Positions 1 to 8,445 of a stretch of 64,000 bases of DNA are shown here, one piece after another (position 1 is the first letter of the stretch; each line of letters starts with the position of its first letter). The notes beneath the pieces are model-generated. The model did no database searches and was not told where the DNA came from. It was given only the letters and a program-made list of their open reading frames with translations. A program made the position numbers and the translations under genes. Where the stretch lies: contig CAYNWB010000004.1 in assembly GCA_964400785.1 (NCBI GenBank), positions 31,542 to 95,541 of the forward strand, read 5' to 3'. This DNA is from CAVQGZ01 sp964400785. GTDB taxonomy: Bacteria; Actinomycetota; Actinomycetes; Jiangellales; Jiangellaceae.

Positions 1-2
1 TG

Positions 3-992
3 CTCTCCGACGTGCTGTCGATGACCCCGGACCCGGATGGGGTTCTGCAGCCGGTGCTCGACGAGGACGGGCTGCTCACGGCGTCGAGCAGTGCGCTGGA
101 CGACCTCGGGCAGCCCCCCACGGATGCGTCGGTCGTCATTCGGGACGGCTCCCCGGTCGTGGTGCCGTCCAGCACCGGTCGGGCCGCCGACACCAGCACC
201 TTTGCCGCTGACGTGCTTGCCGCGCTGACCGGCACCGGCGACGAGCGGGTCGTGCAGGTGCCCCTGGTCGACAAGCCTGCCGAGTTCACCACCGAGGACG
301 CCGCCGCCAGCGGGGTGCGCCAGGTCGTAGCCGAGTTCACGACGTTCTACCCCCATGCCGACTACCGCAACACCAACATCGGACGGGCCGCCGAGCTGGC
401 CAACAACACGTTCCTGAAGCCGGGAGACGTGTTCTCGATGAACGACACCGTCGGGGAGCGACGCGTCGACCGCGGCTTCACCTCCGGTTTCATCATCGAG
501 AGCGGTCGCTTCGCCGAGGCCGTCGGCGGCGGCGTCTCGCAGCTGGCGACGACGCTGTTCAACGCGGGTCACTTCGCCGGCTTCGAGGACGTCGAGCACC
601 ACCCCCACACCCTCTACATCGACCGCTACCCCCCGGGACGAGAGGCCACCGTCTTCTACGGGTCGTGGGACCTGCGCTTCGGCAACAACACCCCGTACGG
701 CGCGGTGGTGCAGTCGTTCATCAACCCCAGCAGCCCCGGCAGCTCCGGCGCGGTGACGGTGCGCATCTGGAGCACGCCCTACTGGGACGTCGAGTCGGTG
801 ACCGGCGACCGCACGAACTTCAGGCCGTACGAGCGCACGGTGATCGCGGGCGCGGCCTGCGTGCCGTCCAGCGGCTCCGACGGATTCGACATCACCGTCA
901 CCCGCACGTTGTCGCGGGGCGGGGCCGTGCAGGAGCGTGAGCAGCTGTTCACCCGGTACGACCCGACTCCCGAGGTGGTGTGCACCGGCTAG
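3..992 (+). CDS. VanW family protein, 5' end outside the window
   Basis: The frame is open to the left edge, so the N-terminus is missing and about 329 residues are visible. The central part from about residue 110 is a VanW domain. It has the conserved block FTTFYPHADYRNTNI, then LKPGDVFSMNDTVGER and GGGVSQLATTLFNAG, and the segment YPPGREATVFY. The region before it resembles the peptidoglycan-binding-4 domain that usually precedes VanW in extracellular proteins. The family is linked to the cell wall, but its chemistry is not established. The first GTG in the window (position 12) is probably internal rather than the true start. Confidence 0.88.
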   Translation, partial: LSDVLSMTPDPDGVLQPVLDEDGLLTASSSALDDLGQPPTDASVVIRDGSPVVVPSSTGRAADTSTFAADVLAALTGTGDERVVQVPLVDKPAEFTTEDAAASGVRQVVAEFTTFYPHADYRNTNIGRAAELANNTFLKPGDVFSMNDTVGERRVDRGFTSGFIIESGRFAEAVGGGVSQLATTLFNAGHFAGFEDVEHHPHTLYIDRYPPGREATVFYGSWDLRFGNNTPYGAVVQSFINPSSPGSSGAVTVRIWSTPYWDVESVTGDRTNFRPYERTVIAGAACVPSSGSDGFDITVTRTLSRGGAVQEREQLFTRYDPTPEVVCTG

Positions 993-1067
993 GGCGACCT
1001 GCGTACGCTGGTGACGCACCGGCGTTCACCGGGGTGCAGCGCACCTGACACGTTGGAGGACCTGACC

Positions 1068-1388
1068 GTGACGTATGTGATCGCGCAGCCCTGCGTCGAC
1101 CTCAAGGACCGTGCCTGCGTCGAGGAGTGCCCGGTCGACTGCATCTACGAGGGCGAGCGGATGCTCTACATCCACCCCGACGAGTGCGTCGACTGCGGAG
1201 CCTGCGAGCCCGTGTGTCCCGTCGAGGCGATCTTCTACGAGGACGACGTGCCGGAGGAGTGGCGCGGCTACACCGACGCCAACGCCGAGTTCTTCGACGA
1301 GCTCGGGTCTCCCGGGGGAGCCGCCAAGCTCGGCGTCATCGACCGCGACCACCCGACGGTCGCGGCACTGCCGCCCCAAGAGCACTGA
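1068..1388 (+). CDS. fdxA: 7Fe ferredoxin (3Fe-4S/4Fe-4S), FdxA/FdxC type
   Basis: This is a 106-residue electron carrier of the actinobacterial seven-iron type. The N-terminus TYVIAQPCVDLKDRACVEEC carries the first cysteine set. The second set is CVDCGACEPVCP around residues 39-50, separated by the conserved YEGERMLYIHPDE. The tail ELGSPGGAAKLG is typical of the family. The GTG start is chosen because GGAGGA lies 7 nt upstream and homologues begin at this residue. A possible -10 box TACGCT lies at 1004-1009. The gene sits directly before the aminotransferase dapC, as in mycobacteria (fdxC-Rv1178, from memory). The physiological redox partner cannot be told from sequence. Confidence 0.95.
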   Translation: MTYVIAQPCVDLKDRACVEECPVDCIYEGERMLYIHPDECVDCGACEPVCPVEAIFYEDDVPEEWRGYTDANAEFFDELGSPGGAAKLGVIDRDHPTVAALPPQEH

Positions 1389-2494
1389 GCCCGCGTCCGT
1401 CGGCTCGCCCCTCGTCCAGGCTGCCGGACTTTCCCTGGGACCGCCTGGCCCCGGCCGCCGGCCTGGCGCGGGCACACCCGGGCGGCATCGTCGACCTGTC
1501 GGTGGGGGCTCCGGTCGACCCGACACCGCCGGTGGTCGAGCAGGCGCTGGCGGCCGCGTCCCAGGCCCCCGGGTACCCGCTGACCCGGGGCACGGAGCAG
1601 GTGCGCAGGGCCTGCGCGACCTACCTGGCCCGGCGCTGGCAGGTCGCCGCCGAGCCCGACGCGGTGCTGCCGGTGATCGGCACCAAGGAGCTGGTGGCGT
1701 GGCTGCCGACCCTGCTGGGTCTCGGTGCCGGTGACACGGTCGCCTACCCGCACCTGGCCTACCCCACCTACGAGGTGGGGGCGGTGCTCGCAGGTGCCCA
1801 ACCGCTGCCGACGGCGTCCCTGACTGCCCTGGGGCCGCTGCGAGTGCCCCTGATCTGGGTGAACAGCCCCGCGAACCCCGACGGGCGGGTGCTGCCGGCC
1901 GAGCACCTGGCCAAGGTCGTGTCGTGGGCCCGGGAGCGGGGTGCCGTCGTCGCCTCGGACGAGTGCTACCTCGAGTTCGGGTGGGACGTCGAGCCCGTCA
2001 GCATCCTGCACCCGCAGGTGTGCGGGGGCTCGCACGAGGGACTGCTGGCCGTGCACTCGCTGTCGAAGCGGTCGAACATGGCCGGCTACCGGGCCGGCTT
2101 CGTCGCGGGGGACCCGGACCTGGTGGCCGACCTGCACGAGGTGCGTCGGCACGCCGGCATGGTGGTGTCGGCACCGGTGCAGGCCGCCATGGTGGCGGCT
2201 CTGGCCGACGACGACCACGTCGTGGAGCAGAGGCGCCGCTACCGTGCCCGACGCGACCTGCTGACGGCCGCCCTGGGCGAGGCCGGCTTTCGCATCGAGC
2301 ACTCCGAAGGGTCGCTGTACCTGTGGGCGACCCGCGACGAGCCCGCGATGCAGACCGTCACCTGGTGTGCCGAGCGCGGGGTGCTCGTCGCACCCGGCGA
2401 CTTCTACGGACCGTCCGGTGCCCGCCACGTCCGGGTGTCGCTCACGGCGACCGACGAGCGCGTCGAGGCCGGCTGCGAGCGGCTGGTCGGCTGA
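1385..2494 (+). CDS. dapC: Succinyldiaminopimelate aminotransferase (DapC), apparent CTG start
   Basis: This PLP enzyme (class I/II fold) transaminates N-succinyl-2-amino-6-ketopimelate in lysine and peptidoglycan precursor synthesis. Supporting motifs are the N-terminal LPDFPWDRL and DLSVGAPVDPTP, the substrate loop NSPANPDGRV, and the Schiff-base lysine in HSLSKRSNMAGYRAGF. Length is about 369 residues, normal for the family. The start is odd. No ATG, GTG or TTG lies in frame between the end of fdxA and the conserved N-terminus. The CTG at 1385 overlaps the fdxA stop as CTGA, mirroring the GTGA/ATGA couplings elsewhere in the window. A second CTG is at 1421. Product is secure, start is not. 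dapD and dapE lie 2-3 kb downstream. Confidence 0.9.
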   Translation: MSPRPSARPSSRLPDFPWDRLAPAAGLARAHPGGIVDLSVGAPVDPTPPVVEQALAAASQAPGYPLTRGTEQVRRACATYLARRWQVAAEPDAVLPVIGTKELVAWLPTLLGLGAGDTVAYPHLAYPTYEVGAVLAGAQPLPTASLTALGPLRVPLIWVNSPANPDGRVLPAEHLAKVVSWARERGAVVASDECYLEFGWDVEPVSILHPQVCGGSHEGLLAVHSLSKRSNMAGYRAGFVAGDPDLVADLHEVRRHAGMVVSAPVQAAMVAALADDDHVVEQRRRYRARRDLLTAALGEAGFRIEHSEGSLYLWATRDEPAMQTVTWCAERGVLVAPGDFYGPSGARHVRVSLTATDERVEAGCERLVG

Positions 2495-2502
2495 TCCGCG
2501 CC

Positions 2503-2550
2503 ACCGCGCGGTGCCGGAGTGCGCCTACGTGCGTGCAGGCACCGCGCGGT
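2503..2550. terminator. Bidirectional hairpin between convergent dapC and DUF192 gene
   Basis: A perfect 13-bp inverted repeat, accgcgcggtgcc at 2503-2515 and its complement at 2538-2550, encloses a 22-nt loop. It lies exactly between two convergent stop codons. There is no T-tract, which is common for actinobacterial terminators, so the terminator role is inferred from position and stability. Confidence 0.6.
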
Positions 2551-2553
2551 CTG

Positions 2554-3015
2554 TCAGCTCGTGGTGACCGGGTCGCCAATCTGGACGCTCGCCTCGGTGA
2601 AGGTGCCCCCGGTGGTCTCGACCGCCAGCTGGTAGTCGGAGTCCGGGGCGTAGCGCGGGCACGTGGAGTCGGCAGCCGGACAGGGCTGCATCTCGGCAAC
2701 CCCGACCACGCGGCCGTCCATCGCCCAGACGATCGACAGGGGCAGCTCGACACCACCCATCCAGAACTGGTGGCGGACGGGGGAGTCGTAGACGAACGCC
2801 ATGCCCGTGCCGGGGGGCACCTGTGTGCGCCCCATCAGCCCGACCCGCTTCTGCTCGTCGGTGGAGGCGACCTCGGCCTCGATGGGCGCTGCGGCTCCGA
2901 CCACGACCGTGATGGTCTGCGGGGCAGCCTCGCCGACCGGCCCGCACCCGGCCAGGCTCACCATGCCGGCCAGCACCCCGACGGCGGCGAGCGTCGCGCG
3001 GGATGGGATCCTCAC
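2554..3015 (-). CDS. DUF192 family lipoprotein
   Basis: A 153-residue secreted protein. A short N-terminal signal ends in the lipobox-like SLAGC at about residues 18-22. A DUF192 domain follows, with VEVASTDEQKRVGLMGR-like text (here AEVASTDEQKRVGLMGR), then MAFVYDSPVRHQFWM and LPLSIVWAMDGRVVGV. DUF192 proteins are small beta-barrel-like domains of unknown function, usually exported. The GTG start overlaps the stop of the upstream gene (GTGA), so the two are probably translated together. The upstream partner is also an envelope protein, which suggests a joint surface role, but nothing here defines it. Confidence 0.88.
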   Translation of the reverse strand: MRIPSRATLAAVGVLAGMVSLAGCGPVGEAAPQTITVVVGAAAPIEAEVASTDEQKRVGLMGRTQVPPGTGMAFVYDSPVRHQFWMGGVELPLSIVWAMDGRVVGVAEMQPCPAADSTCPRYAPDSDYQLAVETTGGTFTEASVQIGDPVTTS

Positions 3016-4016
3016 GACCCCTCGACGACGTCGACGTGGATGTGGTCGAGGTGGCGGTCGGTGACGGTGGTGCTGCCCGACGGGTGGGTGTAGTCGCGCC
3101 ACCCCTGCGCCCCCCGGCGAGCCGACCAGATCTTGTCGTCGTAGATGACGACCGCGACGCCGAGGCGCTCGGCGTGGGCGACCAACCAGTGGGCGGCTGC
3201 CCAGCCCTCTCGCCCTCCGGCCCCGTCCTGCATCGGGAAGAACACGTCGAGGGCGAGTCCTCGGTCGTGGGTGGAGGTGCCTGCTGCGGTCTGGTAGGTC
3301 GAGATCGGGGTGTCGGCACCGAACCAGGCCCGAAGCTCGTCGGCGACCGACTGCGCTCGCGGGGTGAAGCCGGAGGGGTCGGCCTGCTCGACGGCATGGC
3401 CGCTGTGCCGGATCGAGCACGACAGCGTGGCCGGCGACCAGCCGCTCAGCGCCGACGCGAGCACACGGGCGTCCTGCTCGTGGTCGGCGTAGGCGGTGGG
3501 GAAGGCGCTTCGCTGCACGGCCTGCGCGGCGTCGGTGACGGGCATCTCGGCGTAGCCGGGCACCTTCACGAGCTCGTCGTAGAACCTGCCGGCCGCGTAC
3601 ACCGGGTCCTGCACCTGCTCGGCAGACCCCCACCCCTGCGACGGCCGCTGCTGGAACAGGCCCAGGGAGTCGCGGTCGCCGTAGTCGAGGTTGAGCAGCT
3701 TCGACTCCTGGTAGGCGGTCGCGAGCGCGATGGTCACGGCGCGCGCCGGCAGGCCTCGGCGCTCTGCCACGGCAGCGATGGTCGCGGCGTTGGCCGCCTG
3801 CTCGGGGGTGAGCCTGACCGTCTGCTCGCCCAGGGTGGCCTCGCAGCGCGGAAGCAGCGCGAGCGAGGGCAGGGCGTTGCCGGCCCACTGGTAGCCACCG
3901 ACGAGCACGCCGGCCACCAGCGTCAGGACGACCAGCGCGCCGACGAACCCACCGCCGCGGCGCCGCCGGCGCGGCGGTTCGCCTGCGGGAGGGTGACGCT
4001 GCAGGGTCGACGACAT
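3012..4016 (-). CDS. Membrane-anchored protein with transglycosylase-like and ARB_07466-like domains
   Basis: This 334-residue protein starts with a basic cytoplasmic tail (RRRRRGGG). One membrane segment follows at about residues 23-45 (FVGALVVLTLVAGVLVGGYQWAG), so the rest is outside the membrane. Residues about 65-150 resemble a lysozyme/transglycosylase-like fold, with ALATAYQESKLLNLDYGDRDS and LGLFQQRPSQGWG. The C-terminal domain contains STHDRGLALDVFFP and the ending DRHLDHIHVDV, as in ARB_07466-like domains. Such proteins are often labelled 'heavy metal transporter' in error. A cell-wall role is inferred from location and fold only. It overlaps the DUF192 gene by 4 nt. Confidence 0.8.
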   Translation of the reverse strand: MSSTLQRHPPAGEPPRRRRRGGGFVGALVVLTLVAGVLVGGYQWAGNALPSLALLPRCEATLGEQTVRLTPEQAANAATIAAVAERRGLPARAVTIALATAYQESKLLNLDYGDRDSLGLFQQRPSQGWGSAEQVQDPVYAAGRFYDELVKVPGYAEMPVTDAAQAVQRSAFPTAYADHEQDARVLASALSGWSPATLSCSIRHSGHAVEQADPSGFTPRAQSVADELRAWFGADTPISTYQTAAGTSTHDRGLALDVFFPMQDGAGGREGWAAAHWLVAHAERLGVAVVIYDDKIWSARRGAQGWRDYTHPSGSTTVTDRHLDHIHVDVVEGS

Positions 4017-4073
4017 CGTCGCCCCATGGTACGTGGGAGCGGTCGCACCTGCCGCCTGACGCCCGGGGCGTCG

Positions 4074-5036
4074 TCAGTCGTTGGTGTGCAGCGCGGCGTT
4101 GAGGCCGCCCCACGACCCGGTGCGCGGCAGCGCCTCGACCGACCCCGTGAGGGAGTTGCGGCGGAACAGCATGTCGTGCGCGCCGGACAGCTCTCGGGCG
4201 GCCACGGTTGTCGCGTCGGGCAGGGCGACCTTTGTGCCGGCAGTCAGGTAGAGACCGGCCTCGACCACGCACCTGTCGCCGAGTGATATCCCCAGCCCGG
4301 CGTTGGCGCCGAGCAGGCAGCCCTGCCCGATCGAGATGACCGTGGTGCCTCCGCCGGACAGCGTGCCCATGATCGAGGCGCCGCCGCCGATGTCGGACCC
4401 GTCACCGACGACGACCCCGGCCGAGATGCGCCCCTCCACCATCGACGCCCCGAGCGTCCCGGCGTTGAAGTTGACGAACCCCTCGTGCATCACCGTGGTG
4501 CCCGGTGCCAGGTGAGCCCCGAGGCGCACTCGGTCGGCGTCGGCGATGCGCACCCCGGTCGGCACGACGTAGTCGACCATGCGGGGAAACTTGTCCACGC
4601 CGAGCACCGTCACCGGTCCCCTGCTCGACAGCCGTGCCCGCGTCTGCTCGAAGCCCTCGACCGGGCACGGCCCGGCAGAGGTCCACACGACGTTGGGCAG
4701 CACGCCGAACAGGCCGTCGAGGTTCTGCCCGTGGGGTCGTACGAGCCGGTGCGAGAGCAGGTGCAGTCGCAGGTACGCGTCGGCCACGTCGGTGGGCGGG
4801 TCGTCCAGGTCGATCACCGCGCGGACGAAGGCTCGCTGCACGCCGCGCAGGGCGTCTGTAGCCTCCAGGCGGATCAGGTCGGCGTCGGGCGGGTGCCCCG
4901 GCTCGGGGCGGCCCAGCGAGGGTGCCGGGAACCAGGCGTCGAGCACGTCTCCGTCCGCGCTCACGGTGGCCAGACCGTCCGCCCAGGCCGAGCGGTCGGC
5001 CGTCGAAGCATCGGCGGGCTGCTGCGTGGGCTGCAT
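4074..5036 (-). CDS. dapD: Tetrahydrodipicolinate N-succinyltransferase (DapD)
   Basis: The enzyme succinylates tetrahydrodipicolinate using succinyl-CoA, the first committed step of the succinylase branch to diaminopimelate. The 320-residue product has the actinobacterial DapD pattern. A long N-terminal domain includes LRLHLLSHRLVRPHGQN, then GVDKFPRMVDYVVPTGVRIADADRVRLGAHLAPGT-type text, and a left-handed beta-helix rich in hexapeptide repeats (EGRISAGVVVGDGSDIGGGA, GQGCLLGANAGLGISLGD). The ATG at 5036 is preferred over the ORF's upstream end because homologues begin near here. A -10-like CAGGCT sits 6 nt upstream, suggesting a leaderless mRNA. The gene is divergent from dapE, only 38 bp away. 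Confidence 0.96.
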   Translation of the reverse strand: MQPTQQPADASTADRSAWADGLATVSADGDVLDAWFPAPSLGRPEPGHPPDADLIRLEATDALRGVQRAFVRAVIDLDDPPTDVADAYLRLHLLSHRLVRPHGQNLDGLFGVLPNVVWTSAGPCPVEGFEQTRARLSSRGPVTVLGVDKFPRMVDYVVPTGVRIADADRVRLGAHLAPGTTVMHEGFVNFNAGTLGASMVEGRISAGVVVGDGSDIGGGASIMGTLSGGGTTVISIGQGCLLGANAGLGISLGDRCVVEAGLYLTAGTKVALPDATTVAARELSGAHDMLFRRNSLTGSVEALPRTGSWGGLNAALHTND

Positions 5037-5074
5037 GCACTCAGCCTGCCATCTGGCCCGGTAGCGTCTGGACG

Positions 5075-6154
5075 GTGCCACCGTTGCCAGTGTTCGCCGG
5101 GGTCGTCCCGCTCACCCGAGCGCTCTGCGACATCGAGTCCGTCAGTGGCGACGAGGAGCCGCTGGCCGACGCCGTGCAGCAGACGCTGGCACAGATCGGC
5201 GGCTGGCACGTGCTGCGGCACGGCAACGCGGTGGTCGCTCGTACCGACCTCGGCCGTGATCGGCGCGTCGTGCTCGCCGGCCACCTCGACACCGTGCCGG
5301 TGGCGGCGAACCTGCCGGCGCACCTCGACGGTGACGAGCACACCGGCACGCTGCACGGCCGCGGCACCGTGGACATGAAGGGCGGCGTGGCCGTGATGCT
5401 GCGCCTGGCGTCCACACTCGCCGAGCCGGCGCACGACGTGACCCTCGTGCTCTACGACTGCGAGGAGGTCGAGGCGACCCGCAACGGCCTCGGGCACCTG
5501 GTTCGTGAGCACCCCGGCTGGGTCGTGGGGGACGTCGCGGTGCTGCTGGAGCCCACCGACGGCCGCATCGAGGGCGGCTGCCAGGGCACGATGCGAGTGG
5601 AGGTCGTCGTGCCCGGCACGGCGGCCCACTCCGCCCGCGCCTGGCAGGGCACGAACGCGGTGCACGCCGCTGCTGAGGTGCTCGACCGGCTCGTTGCCTA
5701 CCGTCCTCGCCACGTCGACGTGGACGGGCTGACGTATCGCGAGGGCCTCAACGCCGTGCACATCCGCGGGGGGATAGCGGGCAACGTGATCCCCGACGAG
5801 TGTGTCGTGACCGTCAACTACCGGTTCGCCCCGGACAAGGACGAGCAGGCCGCGCTGGCTCACGTGCGCGAGGTGTTCGACGGGTACGAGCTGCGGGTCA
5901 CCGACAGCTCGCCGGGGGCCCGTCCCGGTCTGAACCACCCCGCGGTGGCCTCCCTGGTGCGGGCGGCGGGCGAGCCCGTCGGCCCGAAGTACGGCTGGAC
6001 CGACGTGGCCCGGTTCACCGCCCTGGGGGTGCCGGCCGTCAACTACGGCCCCGGCAACCCCGAGCTTGCCCACCGGGACGACGAGCACGTGCCCGTGGCG
6101 CAGCTGCGTCGCTGCGAGGACGTCCTCACCCGCTGGCTGTCGCAGGCCGACTAG
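5075..6154 (+). CDS. dapE: Succinyl-diaminopimelate desuccinylase (DapE)
   Basis: A di-zinc M20-family hydrolase that releases L,L-diaminopimelate from its N-succinyl form. Metal-site motifs are visible: AGHLDTVP around residue 70, GRGTVDMKGG, and the catalytic/metal glutamates in YDCEEVEAT. The dimerisation domain carries GTAAHSARAWQG, and YGPGNPELAHRDDEHV lies near the C-terminus. Length is 359 residues. The GTG start has a -10 box TAGCGT 7 nt upstream (5062-5067), so the transcript is probably leaderless. It is divergent from dapD, and dapC is also in this window, so three steps of one pathway cluster here. Confidence 0.95.
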   Translation: MPPLPVFAGVVPLTRALCDIESVSGDEEPLADAVQQTLAQIGGWHVLRHGNAVVARTDLGRDRRVVLAGHLDTVPVAANLPAHLDGDEHTGTLHGRGTVDMKGGVAVMLRLASTLAEPAHDVTLVLYDCEEVEATRNGLGHLVREHPGWVVGDVAVLLEPTDGRIEGGCQGTMRVEVVVPGTAAHSARAWQGTNAVHAAAEVLDRLVAYRPRHVDVDGLTYREGLNAVHIRGGIAGNVIPDECVVTVNYRFAPDKDEQAALAHVREVFDGYELRVTDSSPGARPGLNHPAVASLVRAAGEPVGPKYGWTDVARFTALGVPAVNYGPGNPELAHRDDEHVPVAQLRRCEDVLTRWLSQAD

Positions 6155-6163
6155 CCTCGCCCG

Positions 6164-7000
6164 GTGACCGACGACCGCCCGGGCGGTGCCGCGCCCGACG
6201 ACGACCCGATGGCCGACCCTGGTCTGGTGGCGCCTGCTCATCCCTCGGAACGACGCCGGGGCCGCATCACCCTGCGTCGCGACCAGGTCGAGCGCAGCAC
6301 CACCGACCAGCGGCTGCTGGACTCCCGCGGCCCGACCGACTGGGTGCACCAGGACCCGTGGCGGGTGCTGCGCATCCAGTCGGAGTTCGTCGAGGGCTTC
6401 GGCATGCTCGCCGAGCTCGGACGGGCCGTGAGCGTCTTCGGCTCCGCGCGCACCGACGCGGACGACGCCCGCTACGTCCAGGCACGCGAGCTGGGACGGC
6501 GTCTGGCCAGGGCGGGCTACGCGGTGATCACCGGTGGCGGGCCGGGGGTGATGGAGGGCGCCAACCGTGGAGCGGTGGACGTCGGAGGCGTGTCGGTCGG
6601 GCTCGGCATCGAGCTTCCCTTCGAGCAGCGCCTCAACGACTGGGTCGACATCGGCATCAACTTTCGCTACTTCTTCGCGCGCAAGACGATGTTCCTCAAG
6701 TACTCGCAGGGTTTTGTGGTGTTCCCCGGCGGGTTCGGCACCATGGACGAGATGTTCGAGGCGCTGACGCTCACACAGACGGGCAAGGTGACGCAGTTCC
6801 CCGTGATCCTGGTCGGCTGCGACTACTGGTCGGGCCTGCTCGCGTGGCTGCGCGAGCAGGTGGCCGGCGTCGGCAACATCGACGTCGGCGACCTCGACCT
6901 GATCACGTGCACCGACGACCTCGACGAGGTGATGGACGTGCTCATGCAGGCTGACGCGCAGCGGCAGACCCGTGACGAGGCCGAGCTGTACCGGCGCTGA
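6164..7000 (+). CDS. LOG family protein (TIGR00730, Rossmann fold)
   Basis: A 278-residue protein with the LOG-family signature. GSARTDADD is followed by VITGGGPGVMEGANRGA at about residues 120-136, and the hallmark PGGFGTMDEMFE lies near residue 190. Family members hydrolyse nucleoside 5'-monophosphates to base and ribose 5-phosphate, and are called cytokinin-activating enzymes in plants and in mycobacteria. The in vivo substrate in this organism is unknown. The GTG start is 9 nt after the dapE stop, yet TAGCCT (6152-6157) lies 6 nt before it, within the dapE stop region, so it may also have its own leaderless promoter. Confidence 0.92.
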   Translation: MTDDRPGGAAPDDDPMADPGLVAPAHPSERRRGRITLRRDQVERSTTDQRLLDSRGPTDWVHQDPWRVLRIQSEFVEGFGMLAELGRAVSVFGSARTDADDARYVQARELGRRLARAGYAVITGGGPGVMEGANRGAVDVGGVSVGLGIELPFEQRLNDWVDIGINFRYFFARKTMFLKYSQGFVVFPGGFGTMDEMFEALTLTQTGKVTQFPVILVGCDYWSGLLAWLREQVAGVGNIDVGDLDLITCTDDLDEVMDVLMQADAQRQTRDEAELYRR

Positions 7001-7045
7001 CGCGCCACCACCACCGCGTCGGCTCCCGCGGGCGGGCAGGGCCGG

Positions 7046-7909
7046 TCAGGCGAGGCCGCGCCGCGCCACGCTGGGGGGACGCTCGCCCCGGATCGAGGCC
7101 ACCATGTCGAGCACCTGCAGCGTCGGAGCGACCTCGTGAGCCCGGAACACCCGGGCGCCGTGCCACCGGGCGACGGCGGTGGCGGCGAGCGTGCCGGTGA
7201 GGCGATCGCCGACCGGGCGGTCGAGGGTCTCACCGACGAAGTCCTTGTTCGACAGGCTCACGAGCACCGGCCAGCCTGTGCCCACCAGGGCGTCCAGGCG
7301 CCGGGTGAGCTCCAACGAGTGGTAGGTGTTCTTGCCGAAGTCGTGGGTGGGGTCGATCAGGATCCCGTCGGCACGGGCACCCAGAGCCACCGCTCGTCGT
7401 GCGAGCGCCACGACCCGCGACAGAACGTCCTGCACCGCGTCGTCGTAGGCCACCCGGTGCGGACGCGAGCGCGGCGCCAGCGGCCCGACGTGGCTGCAGA
7501 CCAGCCCGACACCGGTCTGCGCAGCGACCTCGGCGAGCCGGGGATCGGCGCCTGACCACGTGTCGTTGAGCAGAGCAGCCCCCGCCGCGGCCACCTCGAC
7601 GGCCACGTCCGAGCGCCAGGTGTCCACGCTCACCGCGACGTCGGGGTGCCGCTCGGCCACGGTCGCGACGAACGGGACGACCCGCCGCATCTCCTCGGCC
7701 ACGTCGACCTCGTCCCCGGGACCCGCCTTGACGCCGCCGACGTCGACGATGCGCGCCCCCTGCGAGACCACCTCGTCCACGCGCTCGAGCGCGGCGGAGG
7801 CTGCATAGGTGGCCCCTCGGTCGTAGAACGAGTCCGGGGTGCGGTTGATGATCGCCATCACGGCATGCTCACCCTCGCCGAGGGTCACCGGTCCCAGTCG
7901 CAGCGACAC
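7046..7909 (-). CDS. folP2: Dihydropteroate synthase family protein, FolP2 type
   Basis: A TIM-barrel pterin-binding protein of 287 residues. It shows MAIINRTPDSFYDRG near residue 20, DVGGVKAGPGDEV where standard DHPS has DxGGxSTRPG, then SVDTWRSDVA, LNDTWSGADP and ILIDPTHDFGKN. The altered glycine loop places it in the FolP2 group. From family knowledge, mycobacterial FolP2 lacks normal sulfonamide-target DHPS activity, so true folate synthesis should not be assumed. The GTG start at 7909 is chosen because GGGAGG lies 6 nt upstream; the frame stays open further. It is convergent with the LOG gene and divergent from the SRPBCC gene. Confidence 0.9.
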   Translation of the reverse strand: MSLRLGPVTLGEGEHAVMAIINRTPDSFYDRGATYAASAALERVDEVVSQGARIVDVGGVKAGPGDEVDVAEEMRRVVPFVATVAERHPDVAVSVDTWRSDVAVEVAAAGAALLNDTWSGADPRLAEVAAQTGVGLVCSHVGPLAPRSRPHRVAYDDAVQDVLSRVVALARRAVALGARADGILIDPTHDFGKNTYHSLELTRRLDALVGTGWPVLVSLSNKDFVGETLDRPVGDRLTGTLAATAVARWHGARVFRAHEVAPTLQVLDMVASIRGERPPSVARRGLA

Positions 7910-7968
7910 CAGAGTCCTCCCTGCTCCCGAGGGGGCGCGGCCCCTGCTCGCGTGGGACGATCGGCTCC

Positions 7969-8445
7969 ATGAGCGCAACCTTCGAGGTGTCGGTGCCGGT
8001 CGCCGCCCCTGCGCAGGCTACGTGGTCGGTGCTCACCGACTGGGGCCGGCAGTCGGAGTGGGCAGTGCTGACGAGCACGCGCGGCATCGGCCCGACGGGA
8101 GGCCGGGCGCTCGGTGAGCAGGTGCACGCATTCACCGGCATCGGCCGCGTCGGTTTTCTCGACACCATGGTCATCGAGCGGTGGGAGCCGCCACGGCTGT
8201 GCCGGGTGCGCAAGACCGGTCGCGTCGTGCGTGGTGCGGCCGAGTTCGCCGTCGAGCCGGTGGGTGAGGCCGCGTCACGGGTGACCTACCGCGCCGAGGT
8301 GCAGCTTCCCGGTGGCCGCGTCGGCATGTGGGTCTGGCCGCTCGTGCGGGCCGGGTTCGCCGCCGGGTTCACCCGCTCGCTGGCCTCGCTCGCCAGGATC
8401 GTGGAGCGGGAGCAGTCCGCGGTGGGCTCCCCGTCGGCTCGGTGA
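7969..8445 (+). CDS. SRPBCC (START/polyketide-cyclase-like) family protein
   Basis: A 158-residue single-domain protein whose N-terminus FEVSVPVAAPAQATWSVLTDW is the usual opening strand-helix of the SRPBCC fold. IERWEPPRLCRVRKTGRVVRG and RVTYRAEVQLPGG follow. Such domains bind hydrophobic ligands, and no ligand can be inferred. It ends in a GTGA overlap with the tag gene, so the two are probably co-translated. In mycobacteria (from memory) the gene between folP2 and tagA is gpgS; here an SRPBCC gene takes that place. Confidence 0.85.
   Translation: MSATFEVSVPVAAPAQATWSVLTDWGRQSEWAVLTSTRGIGPTGGRALGEQVHAFTGIGRVGFLDTMVIERWEPPRLCRVRKTGRVVRGAAEFAVEPVGEAASRVTYRAEVQLPGGRVGMWVWPLVRAGFAAGFTRSLASLARIVEREQSAVGSPSAR

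Noticed and set aside
6998..7021. gacgcg/cgcgtc hairpin between the LOG gene and folP2 as a terminator
   Set aside because: The stem is only 6 bp with a 10-nt loop, not above chance in DNA of this composition.
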